64,000 nt of DNA from Pseudomonadota bacterium (GTDB lineage Bacteria > Pseudomonadota > Alphaproteobacteria > Sphingomonadales > Sphingomonadaceae). The position numbers and the translations under genes were made by a program. The stretch is from the NCBI GenBank assembly GCA_021847605.1, contig JAJZQN010000005.1, positions 1-64,000 on the forward strand, in the 5' to 3' direction. Below the pieces are notes generated by a model. It ran no database searches. It was not told where the DNA came from and saw nothing but the letters and a program-made list of their open reading frames with translations. Positions 60,711-64,000 of this stretch are shown in pieces (within the stretch, counting starts at the first letter, position 1; every line of letters starts with the position of its first letter).

Positions 60711-62600
60711 TCACCGCCACAATGTAGCCAGCATTGCCATCATGCCGCGTTCGTTACCGGCGGCGCTTGCGGTTTTCGGCGCGCCATAGCCCCGGCATTC
60801 CAGACAGTCTGCCCGCACGCCTGCCCCCATGGCCATTGTCTTCACATCGTCAATGGCTTGCATCGCCCAGCCGCGTTGCACCGTCGCCTGCCGCGCCAGC
60901 ATGTCCCGCGGGGCGCGGGCGCTGGCATCCTCCTGCCGTCGCTGCGCCATCTGTTCGATCCACGCGGCCCAGGGGTTGGGGTCTTCCTGAATGCGATACA
61001 GCTTGGCCTTGGCGGGATCGATCTTCGCACGGCGAGCCGCTTCGGCGACGGCATCGTCAAGCCCTCCAAAACGATCCACAAGCCCGATCTGTCGCGCGGT
61101 GCCACCGTCCCACACGCGCCCTTGCGCAATGGTATCGATTTGTGCGGGCGTCTTGTGCCGTGATTGCGCCACCAGTCCGACGAAGCGGCGATAAATATCT
61201 TCGACGCCCATTTGCATGACCTGATCAAATTCCGGGGAGGTGCCGCCCGTCACATCAGGCTGTCCCGACAAGGGAGTAGTCCGAACGCCATCGGTGGTAA
61301 TGCCCAACTTTGCCAACGTGCCTTCGAAGCTGGGGATGATACCGAACACGCCGATCGATCCGGTAATTGTGTCCGGCTCTGCAAAGATCACATCGCCCGG
61401 TGTCGATACCCAGTAACCGCCGCTGGCTGCGACATTACCCATCGAAACAATGATGGGCAGGCCCGACTGCTTCGCTTGCAATATGGCGTTACGGATTTTT
61501 TCCGAAGCCATGACGGAACCGCCAGGAGAATCGACCCGAACGACCAGTGCTTTCAGGTTCTTCTCGTCCAGCGCGGTCAGCAGCAGGTTCGAAATTGTGT
61601 CGCCGGCGGCCGTGCCGGGGCCAGCTTCGCCATCCACAATGTCTCCCGCGATCGTCAATAATCCGATCTGCCCGTCATTTGAGGGCGAGCGCGCCTTTGT
61701 ATAGGCGGCAAGGTCGATCTGCGCGAAATCGCCCGGCCGGTCATTGGATGCTTCGCCTGCTATGTCGGCGACATGTGTGCCAAATGCAGTTTCGTCGCCC
61801 AGCTTGTCGATCAGGCCGGCGTTCAGCGCTGCCTTCGCCATATCACCATTGGTTGCGCGGGCTGCTGCGACCGGATCGCTGGCATAGGCTGCGACCTTTG
61901 CTTTAGGCCGGGCTTTGGTCACGTCATCCAACCAGCTTTGCCACAATGCGCCGGCCAGCGCCTGATTGGCCTGCTTGGCTTCGGGTGATTGTTCGCTGCG
62001 GATGAAAGGTTCGACAAAGCTCTTATAGGTGCCGACACGATAGACATGGGTGTTGACGCCCAGCTTGTCGATCAGTCCCTTATAATAGAGGTTCGATCCG
62101 CCTCGTCCCATGATGGCTACGCCGCCCAAAGGATCGCTCCAGATTTCGCTGGCATGGGCCGCGATCTGATACCCGTCATCGCTATAGAGCGTAGCATAGG
62201 CCAGGACCGGCTTTTTTGCAGCGCGGACCGCGTCGAGCGCCTTGCCGACACGGGCCATGGCGACCTGTCCACCGCCCATGAAGCCGTCTAGGTTCAGGAC
62301 AACGGCCTTCACCTTGGCATCGCCCTTGGCCGCATCGAGCGCGGCAACGATGTCCGACAGGCGATATTCCTTATTTTGTGGTGCGGAGCCGGTGAGCAGA
62401 GCGACCGGATCAATGTCGGCTGGTTGTTCGACGATGCTGCCATCCAGATCCAGTACCAATGCGCCAGAACCGATCGACGCAGGTTTAGGGGAAAAAGAAA
62501 GGGCTGCATAAAGCGCGCCGAAGAAGAGAAGCAGGAAGAGCAGGACCAGTCCGTCCTTGATCGCGACCAGGATGCGCCATGCGCCCTTCACAAATGCCAA
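60711..62600 (-). CDS. sppA: signal peptide peptidase SppA (67-kDa type)
   Basis: 629-aa inner-membrane serine protease degrading released signal peptides. One N-terminal membrane helix ([18 protein letters not shown]). The two-domain 67K form has the catalytic Lys193 in [11 protein letters not shown] (first half) and Ser393 in NVAASGGYW (second half), so the dyad is complete. The start is TTG 62600, with AAGGA upstream; GTG about 12 nt further in is an alternative. The C-terminal 60 residues include DCLECRGYG, a Cys-containing extension not part of the peptidase fold. Confidence 0.92.
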   Translation of the reverse strand: MAFVKGAWRILVAIKDGLVLLFLLLFFGALYAALSFSPKPASIGSGALVLDLDGSIVEQPADIDPVALLTGSAPQNKEYRLSDIVAALDAAKGDAKVKAVVLNLDGFMGGGQVAMARVGKALDAVRAAKKPVLAYATLYSDDGYQIAAHASEIWSDPLGGVAIMGRGGSNLYYKGLIDKLGVNTHVYRVGTYKSFVEPFIRSEQSPEAKQANQALAGALWQSWLDDVTKARPKAKVAAYASDPVAAARATNGDMAKAALNAGLIDKLGDETAFGTHVADIAGEASNDRPGDFAQIDLAAYTKARSPSNDGQIGLLTIAGDIVDGEAGPGTAAGDTISNLLLTALDEKNLKALVVRVDSPGGSVMASEKIRNAILQAKQSGLPIIVSMGNVAASGGYWVSTPGDVIFAEPDTITGSIGVFGIIPSFEGTLAKLGITTDGVRTTPLSGQPDVTGGTSPEFDQVMQMGVEDIYRRFVGLVAQSRHKTPAQIDTIAQGRVWDGGTARQIGLVDRFGGLDDAVAEAARRAKIDPAKAKLYRIQEDPNPWAAWIEQMAQRRQEDASARAPRDMLARQATVQRGWAMQAIDDVKTMAMGAGVRADCLECRGYGAPKTASAAGNERGMMAMLATLWR

Positions 62601-62758
62601 CTTGTCACTTCCTTATGCTCAAGGCCCGGTTTCGGGCTATCCGACGCGGTCGTTCAACGCAATGTGGGACAGTTGGTGCCCGGCGCAAGCTTGCGCCCAA
62701 GATTTTGCCCGTTATGGGACAAACATCATTCGCCGTTATCGTGCAGGAGACGCGCCCT

Positions 62759-63445
62759 ATGCCCACTCTCGTTCTTATCCGTCATGGCCAATCGTCGTGG
62801 AATCTGGAAAACCGCTTCACCGGCTGGTGGGACGTCGATGTAACGGAAAAGGGGGCGGAAGAAGCCCGCGCCGCTGGCCGCCTGATGGCGGAAAAGGGGC
62901 TGGACTTCGATCAATGCTATACCAGTTTCCAGACCCGTGCGATCAAGACGCTGAATCTGGCGCTGGAGGAAATGGGCCGCCTGTGGTTGCAGGTTGAAAA
63001 GGACTGGCGCCTGAATGAACGGCATTATGGTGGTCTGACCGGCCTCAACAAGGCGGAGACGGCCGCCAAGCATGGCGACGATCAGGTGAAGATCTGGCGC
63101 CGCAGCTTCGACATTCCGCCGCCGGTTCTGGAAGCGGGCAGCGAATTCGATCTGTCTGCCGACCGCCGTTATGATGGCATCGCCATCCCGTCGACCGAAA
63201 GCCTGAAGGACACGATCGCCCGTGTGCTGCCCTATTGGGAATCGACAATCGCGCCCGACCTGAAGGCTGGTAAGCGCGTCCTGATCTCCGCCCATGGCAA
63301 TTCGCTGCGGGCGCTGGTGAAGCATCTGTCGAACATTCCCGACGATGAAATCACCGAACTGGAAATCCCGACCGGCCAGCCTATCGTCTATGATCTGGCT
63401 GACGATCTGACTGCGATCGACCGCTATTATCTGTCGGAACGCTGA
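62759..63445 (+). CDS. gpmA: 2,3-bisphosphoglycerate-dependent phosphoglycerate mutase
   Basis: 228-aa glycolytic mutase interconverting 3- and 2-phosphoglycerate. Phospho-His9 lies in [10 protein letters not shown], substrate-binding [15 protein letters not shown] follows, [13 protein letters not shown] holds the catalytic Glu/Arg region, and the second His is in [16 protein letters not shown] 62759 follows GCAGGAGA at good spacing. The open frame before it (from 62579) is out of keeping with the family. A terminator-like stem follows. Confidence 0.95.
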   Translation: MPTLVLIRHGQSSWNLENRFTGWWDVDVTEKGAEEARAAGRLMAEKGLDFDQCYTSFQTRAIKTLNLALEEMGRLWLQVEKDWRLNERHYGGLTGLNKAETAAKHGDDQVKIWRRSFDIPPPVLEAGSEFDLSADRRYDGIAIPSTESLKDTIARVLPYWESTIAPDLKAGKRVLISAHGNSLRALVKHLSNIPDDEITELEIPTGQPIVYDLADDLTAIDRYYLSER

Positions 63446-63479
63446 TCGGCTTCTGGCCGATTTGCCTAAATCCACATTG

Positions 63480-63506
63480 CCCCTTGGCGGCCCGGCCGCT
63501 AAGGGG
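63480..63506 (+). terminator. strong hairpin after gpmA
   Basis: CCCCTTGGCGGCC (63480-63492) pairs with GGCCGCTAAGGGG (63494-63506), one G-U pair, followed by CTTTGCTTT. A smaller stem ATCGGC/GCCGAT sits just before it. It lies between gpmA and purE. Confidence 0.75.
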
Positions 63507-63544
63507 CTTTGCTTTCCGGGCCATCAGGGGAATGCATCAAGGCC

Positions 63545-64000
63545 ATGAGCGCAATCGACGTCGGTATCATCATGGGTTCGCGGTCCGACTGGGAAACCAT
63601 GCGCCACGCCGCCGAAACGCTGGAGGCGCTGGGCGTTGCCCATGAATGCAAGGTAGTGTCGGCCCATCGCACCCCCCAACGCCTGTATGATTATGCCACC
63701 GGCGCAGTCGGGCGCGGTCTGAAGGTGATCATCGCTGGCGCTGGCGGTGCTGCGCATCTGCCGGGTATGGCGGCATCCATGACGCGCCTGCCGGTATTGG
63801 GCGTGCCGGTGGAGTCCAAGGCTTTGAAGGGCATGGACTCGCTCCTGTCCATTGTTCAGATGCCCGGCGGTATCCCGGTCGCGACGCTCGCCATCGGTAA
63901 GCCTGGCGCGATCAATGCCGGCCTGCTGGCTGCGGCGATCCTTGCCACCAATGATTCCGAACTGGCCGAACGGCTCGACGCCTGGCGAGCGCGCCAGACT
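63545..64000 (+). CDS. purE: N5-carboxyaminoimidazole ribonucleotide mutase, cut by the right edge
   Basis: First 152 codons of class I PurE, which converts N5-CAIR to CAIR in purine synthesis. [13 protein letters not shown] is the nucleotide-binding start, the catalytic His is in VSAHRTPQR, and [12 protein letters not shown] is the conserved loop. The frame is open to the last base; the family is about 160-165 aa, so only some 10 residues are missing. purK would be expected next, outside the window. Confidence 0.94.
   Translation, partial: MSAIDVGIIMGSRSDWETMRHAAETLEALGVAHECKVVSAHRTPQRLYDYATGAVGRGLKVIIAGAGGAAHLPGMAASMTRLPVLGVPVESKALKGMDSLLSIVQMPGGIPVATLAIGKPGAINAGLLAAAILATNDSELAERLDAWRARQT

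Noticed and set aside
1..64000. tRNA genes, CRISPR arrays, insertion sequences, prophage or plasmid origin
   Set aside because: No tRNA arm pattern, regularly spaced direct repeats, transposase or integrase motifs were seen on either strand; a covariance-model scan would be needed to be sure for small RNAs.

Overview
The window looks like a chromosomal segment from an alphaproteobacterium of the order Sphingomonadales (Sphingobium, Sphingomonas or Novosphingobium type). This rests on the high GC content, a D-mannonate dehydratase and a D-xylose dehydrogenase that closely match Novosphingobium and Caulobacter proteins as I remember them, a large TonB-dependent receptor of the Caulobacter/Sphingomonas kind, an exosortase A locus with a C-terminal EpsI domain, and dispersed palindromic repeats typical of sphingomonads. 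No database search was run. I saw no rRNA, tRNA, CRISPR array, transposase or phage gene.

Layout. 1-7163 (+) is an exopolysaccharide/exosortase A cluster: a sugar transferase with a disrupted 5' end, XrtA-EpsI, an asparagine-synthetase-like amidotransferase, a polyprenyl glycosylphosphotransferase and a family 2 glycosyltransferase. 7174-18730 is mostly housekeeping: exported amidohydrolase, beta-hydroxyacid dehydrogenase, threonine dehydratase, bacterial aminoacyl-tRNA protein transferase (Bpt), a PAS-GGDEF-EAL protein, an RcnB/glycine-zipper protein, free methionine sulfoxide reductase, ArfB, an RluA-type pseudouridine synthase and an acyltransferase. 18833-19839 holds pyrF and a LapA-like gene.

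19867-47784 is the most interesting part, a glucuronoxylan utilisation locus. The minus-strand block 19867-24980 (xylX, xylB, xylC, sugar porter, mutarotase) encodes most of the oxidative Weimberg pathway for D-xylose. After a small EF-hand gene and purB comes a LacI-family regulator, then an exported GH67 alpha-glucuronidase. Divergent from it is a plus-strand operon: two GH3 beta-xylosidases, D-mannonate dehydratase (ManD), a hexuronate-type MFS transporter, uronate isomerase, fructuronate reductase and a GH35/DUF5597 glycosidase, followed by a TonB-dependent receptor and a GDSL esterase. A 14-bp LacI-type palindrome (consensus TGRTAGCGCTAYCA, with variants) stands before xylX, lacI, the alpha-glucuronidase/GH3 divergent promoter and the TonB receptor, so the parts are probably one regulon. 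The model is outer-membrane uptake of glucuronoxylo-oligosaccharides, removal of methylglucuronate and xylose in the periplasm, and separate oxidation of xylose (Weimberg) and glucuronate (fructuronate, mannonate, KDG). No endoxylanase, xylonate dehydratase, ketoglutarate-semialdehyde dehydrogenase, KDG kinase or KDPG aldolase is present, so these must lie elsewhere.

47785-64000 returns to core genes: Lrp-type regulator divergent from putA, a PBP1A-like murein synthase, an LplT-like transporter, pgsA-moaD-moaE, a TauE/SafE permease with oxyR, a serine acetyltransferase with a DUF2794 gene, sppA, gpmA, and purE cut off by the right edge. Three copies of a sphingomonad-type palindromic repeat lie only between tail-to-tail gene pairs.
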